From NCBI GenBank assembly GCA_021613375.1, contig CM038725.1:16422675-16486674 (forward strand): DNA of 64,000 bases. The letters run 5' to 3'. This DNA is from Megaleporinus macrocephalus. Lineage: Eukaryota; Chordata; Actinopteri; Characiformes; Anostomidae. Of the stretch, positions 12,714-25,180 are shown one piece after another (position 1 is the first letter of the stretch; the number at the start of each line of letters is the position of its first letter). The notes beneath the pieces are model-generated. The model ran no database searches, was not told the DNA's origin, and saw nothing but the letters and a program-made list of their open reading frames with translations. The position numbers and the translations under genes were made by a program.

Positions 12714-13000
12714 GTGGAAAAAGTATTAAAGGAGCAGTAAAAATGAATGAGTTGTGTATTTTTAATTGTTCTTTGATGTCTACATAGAAGGCATGTGACA
12801 GATTCAGTTTTACACACCCATGTATGATCTGGCAATAGAATGTTAATTAATTGTTTTCCTCTTTTGGGCGAGCTCATGAATAATTTGCTAAGCTTTGCAG
12901 AAACTGCAATGATCTCAGTGAAGCAGTGAAGCAATAACTGAGCGAAGCTGCTTGATATAATGCAGGGGTTAAGAAACTGTCTGGTGTGATACATGCAGAG
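12714..13000. repeat. Dispersed repeat pair, copy 1 (partner at 16150-16345)
   Basis: CTACATAGAAGGCATGTGAC, AGTTTTACACACCCATG, then GAGCTCATGAATAATTTGCT and AAGCTTTGC. The partner has CTACATACAAGATATGTGAC, AGTTTTACACACTCATG and GAGCTCATAAATAATTTGAT in the same order and orientation. Family unknown. Confidence 0.65.
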
Positions 13001-13859
13001 CAAACTAGCAACACTAAAAACACATTGTTTAAAACCTGATCTGCCTTATCTGACCCTGGTCAGTGAGGTGAGGGTGTGATGAGTGTCCTGTTGTGTGATT
13101 TGTGTCACTATTTTTACCTGTTTTTATAATCTGAGGGCTAAAAGCAAAGAGCTAATATAACTGTAGTGGATTTTGGGAGTGTTTTGGGGCTGGATTGCTA
13201 GCTATTGGTTGGTCAGAGGTGGGTGAAATTAGTTTAGTCAGTGAGACGAGGGTCTGTTGAGTGCTGTTATGTGAATAATGCTGCAATTTCTAATCCTCTT
13301 TTAGAAAATAAAGGCTAAAGGCAGAGAGAGCAAATTTCAGAATTTTGGGTGGTTTTCGGAGCTGAATGACTCACTGATGGCGATGTCACAGCTGGGTCGT
13401 CAGGGCCTGGTTTGCTGAATGCTCTGATATGTGGATCCTATCTGCAGCTTAAACTGTTATTAAGGCTGGAAGACAGCTACACAGGTTGTCGGCAAAATGC
13501 AGCCTTATGGTTAAAATGCATGAAAGATCTAGAATGGATCCATTTTAGGAAAGAACTTGGTGGTTTTTGATAATAAAAGCGAAGGGAAACCAGGCCTTGC
13601 AGATTGTATATCAGAGCTAGCCGACAAAGCAATCCTTCAGTAAGACATTGGAGCAGTGTTCAACACTGTGACCTCTTTGATCAGGATAAAACGCTCCTTT
13701 TCCAGGACCTCTTTCAAGCTCCACACATGTCGCCCCCCCTTCTTCCTCCATCGCTGCCCTTAAAGTTGCTCTTCAGAACCTGCCTGTGAGAGGATTGAAA
13801 GACATATTGATTTCCTCTCCTCTTTCATGGCTTTTCAGAGCCATTTCCTAAATGGAGAT

Positions 13860-14580
13860 TATACAGGAGGTATTTGAAGTGATGAGATGAGAACTATGCC
13901 ATAGCCCGTGTATGCATGAAGCAAGTGCTTGCCCAAACTCGCTGCTATAGTTTTCTCTGAAAGTCAGGAAAATGACTCCATTTCACAGCATTTTTGCCAG
14001 CTCTGTTGGATGCTATTTTTTCTGCTGTGCTAATTTTATCTGGAGATGTTTCCACAGTACATTAGGTTTTTATCGTGAAGAGGTCCCGCGGCAGATACGT
14101 TTCCGAGTCCTGGATGGGCTTTCGTCTCTGATAACCGCCAAATGGTTCTCTGTGTTGCTACAAGAAAAAGTGACTATGGCAATTAGCAAATGTAACTGAA
14201 GAGATAATTGTTTTGCAAAGTGCCTCCCAGAGAAACGACTTTCAACTGTCCAACAATGCATCTCATCAATCCATAGACAAAGCAGGGCCGCCGGATAAAA
14301 GACCAGGAGGTGTCCGATTATAAATTGGACAACATCAGTACAATAAAAGCACTTTGATCATAGATCTGAGCAAGCAGCGTGGAGCATTTCTAATCATAAC
14401 TCTACACAGACATCAAAACAACAGTTAGTCAGCAGCATGCAGCTTATTGCCCTATAAATTTTAGAACAGCTCCAGCCCGTGTAGCAGAGGGATTTTTATC
14501 CAATGATGAAGGCGCTGAGCAGGTGGAATTCAGTATGCTTGGCCGGTGCCTGCTATCGATTTCTTCCAGTCAATAAAGAA
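13860..14580. promoter_or_regulatory. Candidate conserved non-coding region
   Basis: Complex, repeat-free sequence with balanced composition, no convincing ORF or splice pattern, and homeodomain-like TAATT/ATTA words. It reads like the conserved non-coding blocks found in fish gene deserts. This is an impression only. Confidence 0.22.
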
Positions 14581-15559
14581 AAAAAACAAGGTGCCACATA
14601 GAACAGTTACATAAATAACAGTGCTCGAAGTGCACACTCTTTCGGCCTCCACATGCATTAACAGGAACGGGTTGTTCTACAAACTCCAGGGTCACAAACC
14701 ACTGACCTGATAAGCTGAGTTTTACTGCAATGGCATTGGGTAAAAATCTACACCACCCAGCTGGCCTCCATGTTCATGGTTCACGCTGACACATTGACAC
14801 TCAGATAAAAAAGGGGAGAAAATCAATAAAAAATGAATTGCTATAAAACATACATTTAGATGTACATTAATAATGGTTATGGGTCATTCCATGCCAGCTC
14901 AGTAGGGCCCTTCTGGACACGCTATGGGTTTCCTTGAAAAAAAAAAAAAAGGGTGTAATTCAAACAGTCATGAAAGACTTTTTAAAGATATATTCCAATT
15001 TTGTGAGTTTTATTTCAGGGTTTTTTGGCAAAGCTTTTTTTAAAAGTTTTCTATATTATATATTATATATTAAATATTGAGTTTAACAGGTTTTTTAACT
15101 GACTGACTGAATTGAGGGTATACAAGCACTGAATAAATAAAAGGGTGTAAATAAAACATTAAACAAATCACTTAAAATAAATTGATTTCATGCAGTTAAT
15201 TTCTGTGTCTTCATTTATGGACTTTTGTAATCAAATCAGCAACATCTGCATTCTGAAATTAACTCATTATTTGATATTATTGAGGAAGATTTAGGGTTTA
15301 TGCCGCATTCCTATATTTAAAGTCTATAAATGATTTATTCTGCATAAAAAATGAAGCTACAGCATCACGTATAAAAAGGGCTTCCAGACTGAATAGTTTA
15401 TAGGGTTACAAAAGGCATATTTTTCTTTAATCAGATTTACTGCTATTATGAGCTACAGCTCTTTCGGAACAGGGAGCTAAGAATAAAGAAAGAGTAACCA
15501 TGTAAATATACAAGATTTCCTTTTTTCTGTTTGTTTGTTCAGTTTAATATATTGAGAAA

Positions 15560-15765
15560 AAAATCTAACATACATATAAATGTATATACATTTTCACAGG
15601 CCACTTAATTTTGTTATAAGTTAAATTCAACACATACACAGTACGTATGTCTTTAAATGTAAGGGTTCTCTGTAGAAATTATGTTAACTTGTTTACACTT
15701 CAAATCAACAAAACAAATTATATTTGACCAGGGGTGCCCAAACTTTTGTTTTTGACTGTATGTTC
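15560..15765. mobile_element. Terminal part of a Tc1/mariner-like element
   Basis: Ends in GACCAGGGGTGCCCAAACTT and TTGTTTTTGACTGTATG. That is the form of a Tc1/mariner terminal repeat (reading outward CAAAAGTTTGGGCACCCCTGG). The other terminus is not visible nearby, so only one end survives or the element is solo-ended. Confidence 0.5.
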
Positions 15766-16149
15766 TTTCAATTCTTGGCACTGAGGAGTCAATAATGCGC
15801 AGAGACACCCAAAATGCATCTGTTGTTTCTGACCATCAAAATGATTTACAGACATTTCACCTGCAGAAAAGGCCTTGAGGGTTATGGGAATTTTAGAGAT
15901 ATTGTGTTTTTGAAAGATATCCACAACAACGACAACAGAAGAACATGCAGTAACACTTTATTTTGAGTGATACAGTAGTGAAACATCTGAAAACACTGGA
16001 GTAAACATTTTAAACATGTACTCTTGATATACATTATGCACTCTTAATACATGTACATGAAGTAGGTGAACTGTTAATATATCATGTGGAATAGACTTAG
16101 TATGTAACTTCTATTAAAATCACCATAAAATGCATTCATTCTGTATTTT

Positions 16150-16345
16150 ACATTGTTCTCTGTTAACTACATACAAGATATGTGACTCTGGTCAGTATAA
16201 AAATATGCACATGCAGTTTTACACACTCATGCATTGCACATCCTATGATTTGGCTCTAAAGTGACATGAGCTGTTTCCCTTGTTTGTTGAGCTCATAAAT
16301 AATTTGATAAGCTCTGCTCTGGTTTGCTGCAGTGAGTCCCTGTGA
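16150..16345. repeat. Dispersed repeat pair, copy 2 (partner at 12714-13000)
   Basis: Shares ordered blocks with the copy 3.4 kb upstream, including CAGTTTTACACAC and the GAGCTCAT-AATAATTTG block. Divergence indicates an old pair. Confidence 0.65.
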
Positions 16346-16349
16346 TAAT

Positions 16350-17480
16350 CACAAAACAACATGTCGAATCAGACACAGTCGAATAAGTCGTCAGACTAAT
16401 TAGTTAGCTATGCTAGTAACTTGGAGTTCGCTAGTAACTAATGTTACCCATACTAGCTACTTTCTTTCAATCTTGACATTAAGTAAATGAAAGTTATTAC
16501 TCTCTAGGAAGGTTTCATTTTAAAATGAAAGTGGATAATATCACACAGCATGGCCGCTCTGCTGTTGGTGTTCAGTTGTCTTTAGTGTCACATGCTGAGC
16601 AAAGTCTGCTCATGCTGTCCAGAGCAAACTAAAAACTTTGAATTAAAGTTCCACCATAAATTGTGCTGCATTTATGTTCTGCCACCTGTACAACATACCA
16701 AATAGACCAATTTCAGCCTCAGTGAATGATAAACATCACCCATGCCTGTTGACAGTTCGATCCCTTGAGAAAGGTATGAACAATGCCAACATCACCTTCA
16801 CAGCCTGGAAAGACAGATTTCAACACAGTGTGTAATTTTCATTCCTATCGTGAGCTGGTGCATGTAAATTTTGGGGGCGTAAATATTAATGAGTCACGTC
16901 TAGTAACAGTCATAACAGTCCAGTATTTTGTAATTGGCCTGTTTTACTGCCCTCTTTCTTAAATGTGAGAGTTGTACTTGAAGAAGAAGATAACAGTGTT
17001 TGAATCAGTTCTATGCACTGAATTCTTTAATGTAATGACAATGTAAATACAGTCTTCCATTCTATGGCACCTTCAGCATCAACCCCTACCTAGAACCTAA
17101 CCTTAACACTCACCTTGGCCTAATATGAACTGAGAGCGTTTGAAAAGCTATTTTCAGGGATTTATTAATTACTATTTGTTGGTTTGTTTATATTGTGTTC
17201 CAAATATCTCATGTTCAAGAGTGATTTAACCATGAAATGATAGCACAGTGGTATTTTAATATATGTTAAGAACAGCCCTTAACGGCATATGATGTGAGAT
17301 GACATATAACATTTTGCGTATGCAACTGCTTTCTCCAATAAAACCTGTTGTGGAAACCTGTTGATTTAAAGTGAAACTAATGAATTCTTTTTATTAATTT
17401 ATTTATTTTTCCATGACATGAACATGTTTCTAGATGAGTATGGAATGACCCTTATACTAAAAAAAGGACACTGAAAAGAA
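16350..17480. other. Non-coding, nothing recognised
   Basis: AT-rich intergenic sequence without a supported gene, RNA or defined repeat. Confidence 0.4.
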
Positions 17481-17489
17481 AGCAGTGCT

Positions 17490-18020
17490 GTCTCCAGAGG
17501 GAAACTATTGGTGTACACCATTGGATGCACTAATTAAAGCCAACCTGATAACAAACAGACCACAAGGCTGCATGTCTAATTGAGATAAGCTTGTCTTTGG
17601 CCGATCATTTGACCTTTTCTATCACTGTTACTGCCAGGCAGAGGTGTGATTAAGTTGGATAAAGTCATTACAGGCGTAATTAAACAGGCTGATTTAGAGG
17701 TCAGTGTCATAGGTCTGCTATAAATATATCGATTGGTCTGAATACTGAAATGAACGTGTCAGCCACAGTGCTTCTCTGACCAAGAGACGGTTAACTCCTT
17801 TTGACATTTAACACACAAACACACTCCAGCAGAAAGTTACAATTGGTAATCACACTTTGATGGGCTCTGTCCGGTGGGATTTTCCCTATAAAGTAATTAA
17901 ATTATACAGAAAACGCTAGAGAGTTATAAAACAATTAATTGCCTTCTGTTGCTGCTGGCAACACATGGATTAAATCATTGCCTTCATTGATTCTGTATTG
18001 CAAACATTTATACATACATT
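17490..18020. promoter_or_regulatory. Candidate conserved non-coding region
   Basis: Repeat-free complex sequence with several TAATTGAG/TTAATTA-type words, AGATAAGCTTGTCTTTGGCC and TAAACAGGCTGATTTAGAGG, and no ORF with protein character. It resembles a developmental enhancer in texture only. Confidence 0.25.
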
Positions 18021-18525
18021 TTTGCTCTCAGGATAATACGCTCCATCTGTTCAATGGCCAATGCACACAAGGTTGACGCTGCAGACAACAGCAGGTGTAG
18101 ATACAGCCAATGTGCCCCCTGGTGGAAATATGCTGGAGGTGCAGCAGCTGCATGGCTGTTTATTAGTGTTTTGAAAGGGAAGTTGATTTCCTAAGTGGAT
18201 TTCAAAGATTTTACAGCTATATTTCTTCACATCTCTTCGGGTTGTCTTTAATCTTTGTGTAGTAAGAACCCAACCAAAATGACTACAGCAAAGTGAAATC
18301 ATTAAATGATGTTTACGACTAAAGTCCTTTGTAAGGAAAAAGTTACAAACATACTGTGGTGACCTGCTTCTGGCTCATGTAAGTGTGGATGCATTGAGGC
18401 TCATGGGAGGCATCAGACATGCAGTAAGATTGTAAATTGTAAATATGTTGTTAGTGTTAGCTTGTTGATGGAAGTAGGTGCAGTTGAAAATGGAGTGACC
18501 TGCATGCCTGCCTGGCTGCTCTATA

Positions 18526-18527
18526 TA

Positions 18528-18608
<81 letters not shown>

Positions 18609-18609
18609 A

Positions 18610-18671
<62 letters not shown>
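18526..18671 (+). repeat. Compound (TGTC)n(TATC)n microsatellite
   Basis: About 9 TCTG/TGTC units followed by about 26 TATC units with one TATA interruption near 18607. Confidence 0.97.
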
Positions 18672-18984
18672 AGACTGAACCACTCTATGATACCTGCTCT
18701 GTGATGGTTCTGTGGGAGTCCTGACTATTTAAGAACAGTGTAGAAGGAGATGAACCATGTGTTCTTCTGCATTAAGTATATGTTTCAGTCCATTCTGGCT
18801 CTGTGAGTAGACAACTTAACATGGGTCTGTCAAGAAGCGCTTATTGGGTTTATTGCTGGGTTTATGACTTTGGAGGTGTGGAATTATATCCTTGCTGATT
18901 TCCCTGAAAAGCTTAAAGCAAGTCTTTGGGAAAAAGAATGGAACCTACAATAAAAGTAGAAGAACTGAAAAACAAACACTGAAA

Positions 18985-19026
18985 AATATTTAATTATAAC
19001 ATAATATTAATTATAACATAATATTA

Positions 19027-19115
<89 letters not shown>

Positions 19116-19165
19116 ATATAATATATAATATAATATTATAACACAATAAATTATAACATATATAT
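18985..19165. repeat. AT-only low-complexity block with (TA)n core
   Basis: A (TA)n run of about 39 units (19031-19110) flanked on both sides by imperfectly mirrored TAATATTATAA and ATTATAACA words. The whole block is quasi-palindromic. Confidence 0.92.
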
Positions 19166-19169
19166 TTTA

Positions 19170-21055
19170 ATAGCTCATATAAATGCAGACAAATAGATAA
19201 AAATAAACAAACTGCAAAATATATAACTCATAAAAACAGTTAAAGAAAAGTGTATACTATAATGATATTTCTCTATGTACTATTTACTTTTATTTATATA
19301 TAGTAATATCTGTTAAATATATAGATTACATATGTACAGAGTGTATACAGCTGAAAATACAGAGTACGGGCAGAATGAATATTACCCTTATAAAGAAAGT
19401 CTATAGTAATAGTACAGGAAACAAGCTGTACAGAAAAGTCTTAAGACTTTAGTTTACTAGAGAACCTTATACTAGTATTATACAGTAGTATATGAGAGTA
19501 CTATAGGAATGTTATACTGAGATAAGAAGAAGAAGACAAAGAAGAAGAAATACAGTTTATTATAGAAATATTATACAGCACTATACACATAATTTCTTAA
19601 AATATTACCAAATGCATTTTTCATTAATGTTAACAGATGTATTGATTGTTCCCATTCAGATAATGGCAGAACAACAATCATAGTATAATGCTGTAGTACA
19701 GCTCCAGTAATGGAGTTAGCCTTTTTGGCCTATAGTACTTTTATAGATTGAGAGCAAATGGATGAAATTAACTGTTAAACTCAGTTCACTGCATTTTACA
19801 TGAACTACATGCAATTAAGTTGAATTAAACTACATTAAACATTTAAAAGGAAAGTGCTTGTCGTACAGCAGTTGAGATAAGTGGAATGAAAGTCAGCAGG
19901 CAGCACACAGGTGGCCCACTCTTCCCTCTGGTGGTCACTTAGCACAATACCACAATGTAACAAACCCAGCCCAGGCTTTCAATCCCTACTTACTCTTAAG
20001 AGCCTGCTCTCAGATATCTGGACTTAGGTTACCAGTTAGCGGCTTATTGGCACTTACTGTAAGGCTTATTTGCACTCTGTAGATTACTGTAAGCTTCAGA
20101 AGTCTTCACATGTGCCAGTCAATCTGGTTTGGATCTTTTTATTGTACACTGTTTATTGATCTTTTAAACACGTTCCCATTTATGTGAAGAACTACAAAAA
20201 GCAGACAGAGTGCATTAAAAAAAGATTTACCCTTGAAAATGACTCGCGTCATATGTGCCAAGAACTTTACTGTGACTTTAAAAAGCTTTAGGATCTGAGC
20301 TGGCTTCTGTAATAGACTATTGCCGCTCTTTGTCAGCAGTTTTTCCTCACATAAGCTTGACAGAACTTAAAAAAATCATAAGAATCCTGCTTCCAGACAT
20401 GCGCTCCATGTGCCTTTGAGAATATTTAAAGGAGCGAGAGCGCTGTTTCTGTGCACAAAGAGTAAGGCTCAGTTTGTGGTGTCCTAGAAGGACAGATGGC
20501 CTGCAGTCCCACAGGCATCTTCAGGTATACTTGAATGAAGCCCAGCAAAGCGTGAAGCAAGGCATGCACCCGCTGTGACACTGGTGACGTTTAATCTTTT
20601 CCACCTGAGTAATTTTCCTAAGCGTGACATGAATTGTTCATCTGAGGAAGCATTGTAATATGTGGGCGTGCCACCCTGGACCAGATATTATTTTATTATT
20701 ATTTATTTTAAAGGAAAATCTAATCTGTTTTAGTTCACCTACTTTACTTTAGTTTCGAAGGTGACAGATATTTTAAAGCAAATATATTATGAAAAACTCT
20801 AGTGCCTAGGTACCTGGAGTGCCTACCAACCCCCAAACTGTGGAGTGAGACAATTGAGTAAGTTTTTGCAGGTTGCCTAGATTACCAAACATGAGATTCA
20901 ACAAGCTGTTCAGGTTTGGCTTCCTTCCCATGTCAAGTTCAGGCTCATTAGAACAGTACTGTAGCATTTTTAAACAGTTCTGCCCACAGCCTTAGCTTTA
21001 TGAGGAAGCTAAAAGCTAAATACTGGAACTGCTCAGTTTTTGGCTGTTGTCAGCA
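19170..21055. other. Non-coding, nothing firmly recognised
   Basis: AT-rich up to about 19860, then more complex. No exon, RNA or bounded element is supported. Confidence 0.4.
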
Positions 21056-21155
21056 GCTGAATAAAGTTGGAGGAGGTTTTTTTTCAATGTCACTGTCAAG
21101 CTACAGTTCAGTAAGACCTCCTGCCATCTTTCTCCATTCCACCTTATATGGTGCT

Positions 21156-21603
21156 ACCTGTCCAGCTTTCTTACTTTAATTTTCCTGTTCCACCTTAAAT
21201 GATGCAGCAGTTACATTCTGGTACAGCAGACTAGCCATACAGCTTCTTGTTTGAATTTCCCCATTTCACCTTTAAGCAGTTAATCTGGTTAGTCTTTGCT
21301 TGGTGTTTTGTCTTGCTTTGACTTGCGTTGTGCTGTTCCATGTTAGTGAGTATAGTGTTGCCCGTTTCTTGATTTTGGTTTAAGGTTTTTGTTTTCTTTA
21401 CTATAGTTTGTTTGTGTTTCATAATAAACTTCTATCCGGTGTTGCACTTGCATCCTGCCTCCTCATCCCTTCCAACCGTAACAGTTACCTGTCCAGCTTC
21501 TCACTTTGTTTTTCCTGTTCCACCTTAAATGATGCAATAGTTACATTGTGGTGCTTCCGACAAGCGGTCCAGCTTCTTCTTCAAACTTCCAAATTTCACC
21601 CAT
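21156..21603 (+). repeat. Two ~115-bp direct repeats enclosing a 215-bp insert
   Basis: ACCTGTCCAGCTTTC ... CCTGTTCCACCTTAAATGAT ... TTTCACC at 21156-21270 recurs at 21487-21603. The 215 bp between them contain TTGTTTGTGTTTCATAATAAA followed by a T/C-rich end CCGTAACAG, which resembles the polyadenylation end of a retroelement LTR. The arrangement could be a duplication with insertion or the remains of two tandem family members. Confidence 0.65.
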
Positions 21604-21849
21604 AACAGTGCAGTGTAAAGAGGTGGAATGTGAATATTTATAAAATAAACTGGAAAACTTAAACCGGACTGCTTTTCTGACCTGCACAACAGCACTGGCA
21701 TCAGTACATTCCCTAAAAATGGATCAATACCAAATATCTGTGGTGAAACTACAGACGAGGGAAATGTGGGTAGTGTAAAAAAGTGCTCAGTATTTATTTG
21801 GCTGACATTTCTTGATGCAGGACTCACAATAATATTAACACTATTAAAG

Positions 21850-22214
21850 AAATTAAAGCTTTCTGCCAGGAAGACTCCAATGCTACAGCACTCTCTCATC
21901 CATTACTCCAGCCAATCGCAGGCTGCCACATGTCTTTAAAAGCAATCAACTCATGCTTCTTCTTTGCTGCCTTCAGGTGATGACGTTTCTGCACGCTCCC
22001 CCCTCCTCCCCACCACTACCAGTTGACCACTGGGAGCCGGCTTTGCCCCTGCTGTCCATATCCAGCAGGATCTGCGAGGGTCTGCATGCTTAAAATCCTG
22101 GACCTAGGACTGGGCTTATGCCAAAGACATGAAGTTTCTTCATGTTCTACAATAACTAACCTTCCAATTCTATACCCTATTGAAGATTAAACCTTGTTTT
22201 ACACTCCTCTACTC
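21850..22214 (+). repeat. LTR-like dispersed repeat, copy 1
   Basis: Starts near TTCTGCCAGGAAGACTCCAA, passes GGCTGCCACATGTCTTTAAA, CAGCAGGATCTGCGAGGGTC and CTGGACCTAGGACTGGGC, and ends TTAAACCTTGTTTTACACTC then CTCCTGGAGTC. Two further copies lie at 49760-50162 (minus) and 59000-59341. TTTAAA box, late polyadenylation-like signal and the TG...CA ends of the longest copy suggest an LTR. Confidence 0.7.
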
Positions 22215-22339
22215 CTGGAGTCTTCAGAATCGAACTTTATTTGCCAAGTATGCTCACACATACAAGGTATTTGTTTTTGGTTACAGTAGCTCACAGTGCA
22301 TGATAACTGACATTACAGAATTAACAAACACACCCAACC

Positions 22340-22378
<39 letters not shown>

Positions 22379-22855
22379 ACAGTGACATACACGCACAGAC
22401 ACACCTGTAAACTTAACAATGTATAGTTGTATATTAAAAGTAAAGTGCTGAGTGCAGCAGTAAAGGACAGTGCAGATTGAATTAAATAGATTAAATAAGA
22501 AGAACAGTAGAGTCACTGGTGGAGATGGTGGTACAGAGTGTTCTGAGACTCTATCAGAAAAATGAAAGTGCAGTACAGAGAAAGAAGAGTTAGAGAACAT
22601 CTGGATATGGATGTATGTAGTTGACTGTATTCAGAATGTAGTGCTGTGATGGCGTGTGGGAAGAAGCTTCTCTGAAGTCTGGAGGTCTTGATTCTCAACT
22701 GGCTGAAACGCCGACCTGAAGGAAGATGCTGGAACAGGTGATGTCCAGGGTGTGATGGATCACGGACGATGTTCTCTGCCTGCTTTATCAAAAATTGGGT
22801 AACGTGAGAGTAAAATGAAGGCATGGATGTAGATGTTGCCAGAGTACTCACGTCA
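22215..22855 (-). pseudogene. LINE 3' end: reverse transcriptase C-terminus and 3' UTR
   Basis: On the minus strand the frame starting at 22851 contains FLIKQAENIVRDPSHPGHHL, QHLPSGRRFSQLR and TSRLQRSFFPHAITAL. The DPSHP...LPSGRR...RL-SFFP-AI order is the C-terminal tail of L2/Rex-type LINE proteins. Downstream (lower coordinates) comes the 3' UTR, with a (CA)n stretch and the conserved ATACTTGGCAAATAAAG. The protein is truncated at its N-terminal side, so this is a 5'-truncated copy. It abuts the LTR-like repeat directly. Confidence 0.75.
22341..22384 (+). repeat. (AC)n microsatellite within the LINE 3' region
   Basis: About 20 AC units with minor interruptions. Confidence 0.93.
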
Positions 22856-22859
22856 GCAT

Positions 22860-23990
22860 ATTTTCAGAAGAGGGGGGCAAGGAGAGCAGTGGCTCATTAT
22901 CATTTAAGCTGTGGCGCTTAATCCTTGTGGTATTTTGACCAAAGCATGTCACAGACGTTTCATTAAGACTCCAGGGATCTGTGTTAACTCGTGGAAAAGG
23001 GTATAATATGTCACCTTTAAATGCTAATGAAATATTTATGCTCCCAAACTAATCCCCTTGTTATGGTTTCTTACATAACTTGCATATGAATTTCTTTGTG
23101 GTTACTAAATAGAAAGTAAACTTTACACCAACTTCTACATTTCTTGCATTCACACTGCTTGAGATACTGCCAATAAAATCTTGGCTAGGTTCTGTGACAG
23201 ACTGTGTTACATCAGTAATGTGCTGCAAGTCAGATTATGCAAACAATAAATAACAAATTCTCTGATGATAGATTTACAAACTAGGAAGAGGTCTATAGGT
23301 CTTAAAAACAAGAAAATGATGACATTCTGCTATAGGGGCATTCATCAGCACCTACTTGTGGGTTGCTTTGCCCACATCTTTGACTGATTTACGTTTTTGT
23401 GTACCTTCTATAGGATCCCTAGCTATTCTTGATCTTTGTTTTCCTGCTTCTCCCTTGCTCCACCATTTTGTCATGCCCATCACCTGTGTCTTATCTGTAG
23501 CTCCACTCTGTAATTTCTCCCATGTGTTTCACATTCATTTTCCATAGAAAGCTTTTGTCTTTGTCTAGCCTTATGCTTAGTATTGTTTGTTTCTTTGTAG
23601 CTTTGTGGCCCTGGTTATTGTTCTTAGTTCATGTTTGCTCTGGTAGCTTGTTATCTCATTCTTTGTTTTGTATTGTTGTTCTCACTGCATGCAATTTTGC
23701 TACTGTTGTATCCATAGATGACAATAAAACATAATATCATGTGGATTTTGTAAAAAATGCATCATGTAAACCAAAACAAGCCCACAGCATAATAGTAACA
23801 ATGTTATGTATTTAAAAACTGTTTTGCTTTGTTGTGTTATTGCTGCCACTTTGTTGATTGTGTATGAATTCTATGTTATAACATAGAATCTTTATTGGTA
23901 ACTTTTCAGATGTACATATTTGTCTTGCAAGCTTGCACTTTGGTGTAAACAGATATTCACATATTAAAATGATGGCAAAGCAAATGAACT
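22860..23990. other. Non-coding; T-rich part 23390-23740 resembles a retroelement end
   Basis: From 23390 to 23740 a T/C-rich stretch with TTTG words ends in GATGACAATAAAACATAAT, a polyadenylation-like end. It resembles, on the opposite strand, the A-rich repeats at 780-1375 and 5390-5705. A perfect 22-bp palindrome ATTCTATGTTATAACATAGAAT lies at 23868-23889. Open frames in this part lack protein motifs. Confidence 0.35.
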
Positions 23991-24059
23991 GAATTTATAA
24001 TAAGTTCTTGTCACAGTATTAGTGTAAATTAGCTCGGATGAAACACTTGAAGCATAGTA

Positions 24060-25180
24060 GCCAGGTCATAGCAGAAGAGCTGACAACACTGTTCAACAAA
24101 TGCTAGCAGAACTGAGAAGTCCCAGAAGGCATGACATGACTTTCTGGAGATTACCATGGAAGCCTTTCTCAGGTGACTGTGAAAGTCCTCAATCAACGCC
24201 TGAGGGAGAAACAAGATGCTGCACCAAACTAATCTTTACTCTCTGGAACAGCGTAGAACCGTCCATCAAGTACCAGCAACCTCTGACCATCAACTTTATC
24301 AAATTTTAAATTAAAAATTTGACAGCATTCTTTAAGAGTCTTTTTGATGGAGCCATATTAACCAGCTTCAGCGACTTCAGGTACCTGCATTCACTGAGGT
24401 AAGACTGAGAATATTTTGAGTAATGCAGACTTCATCAAGATTGTCTGTGAGGTTGGACAGGGATGCATCCTGCCCTCCCCCACCTCCGCTCTTTCTTTTT
24501 GCCAAGACTGAGGAGAACTAAGCCAGTGACCAAACACTCTGCAAGATCTTGATTTCATAGCAAAATCACTCTGCTTAAAGGAGAAGATGAGATGCTGTGA
24601 ACAGTAACAGCTGACCTACATAGTGATGTGAACAAAGTGGACCCTGAGGATAACCAAAAGTATGTGTGCATGAGAACACCACAGGTCAAACAAGGAGGAT
24701 CATAATTAGACCACAGCGACTGGAAGAAATGAAAACATGAATAATGTGAACTCCTACATCGGCGATGTGGAGGTGCATGTCAAGCACCGCATTGACGAGG
24801 CAGCAGCCATCTGCCTGTTCACCTCCGCAGTGACATCAGCAGTGACCTATGCCAGTGACCTACACCAGTGAGACATGGAAAGCATCAGCAAGCTCCATGA
24901 ATAAACCCGCTACAAAGACGCCCATGTTGATCTGATTCTATGATCACATTACCAGCAAAGAGAAACTCTGAAGGAGTGGCATGTGCAAACTTGGCCTGAC
25001 TCCACTTTGCCAGCTTTTCAATGAAGAACCATCAGATCCCAAAAAACAGCAATGAGATGGGTACCTCCCAGCACCAAATGTCAACAAGGATGCGCCTGGA
25101 ATAATTATCCACGATGCCAAAACCCTAGAGACTAGAGACTCGAAACCCTATTGAAATCTTGCGGATCCTGAAAATGTCTT
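24060..25180 (+). pseudogene. Highly degenerate LINE-like reverse transcriptase region
   Basis: One stretch reads ADFIKIVCEVGQGCILPSP (about 24425-24482), matching the G(V)RQGC-LSP signature of LINE reverse transcriptases. Later pieces (SYIGDVEVHVKHRIDEAAAI, TYASDL) have the texture of the thumb region, and the whole block is C/A-rich and coding-like but full of stops and frameshifts. Different in wording from the L2-like pieces, so perhaps another LINE clade. Only the QGC motif is firm. Confidence 0.45.

Noticed and set aside
18462..18704. 80-codon ORF with (CLSV)n and (YLSI)n
   Set aside because: Translation of the TGTC/TATC microsatellite.
22341..22384. CRISPR-like or protein-coding repeat
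   Set aside because: Simple (AC)n run. Nothing in this eukaryotic window resembles a CRISPR array.
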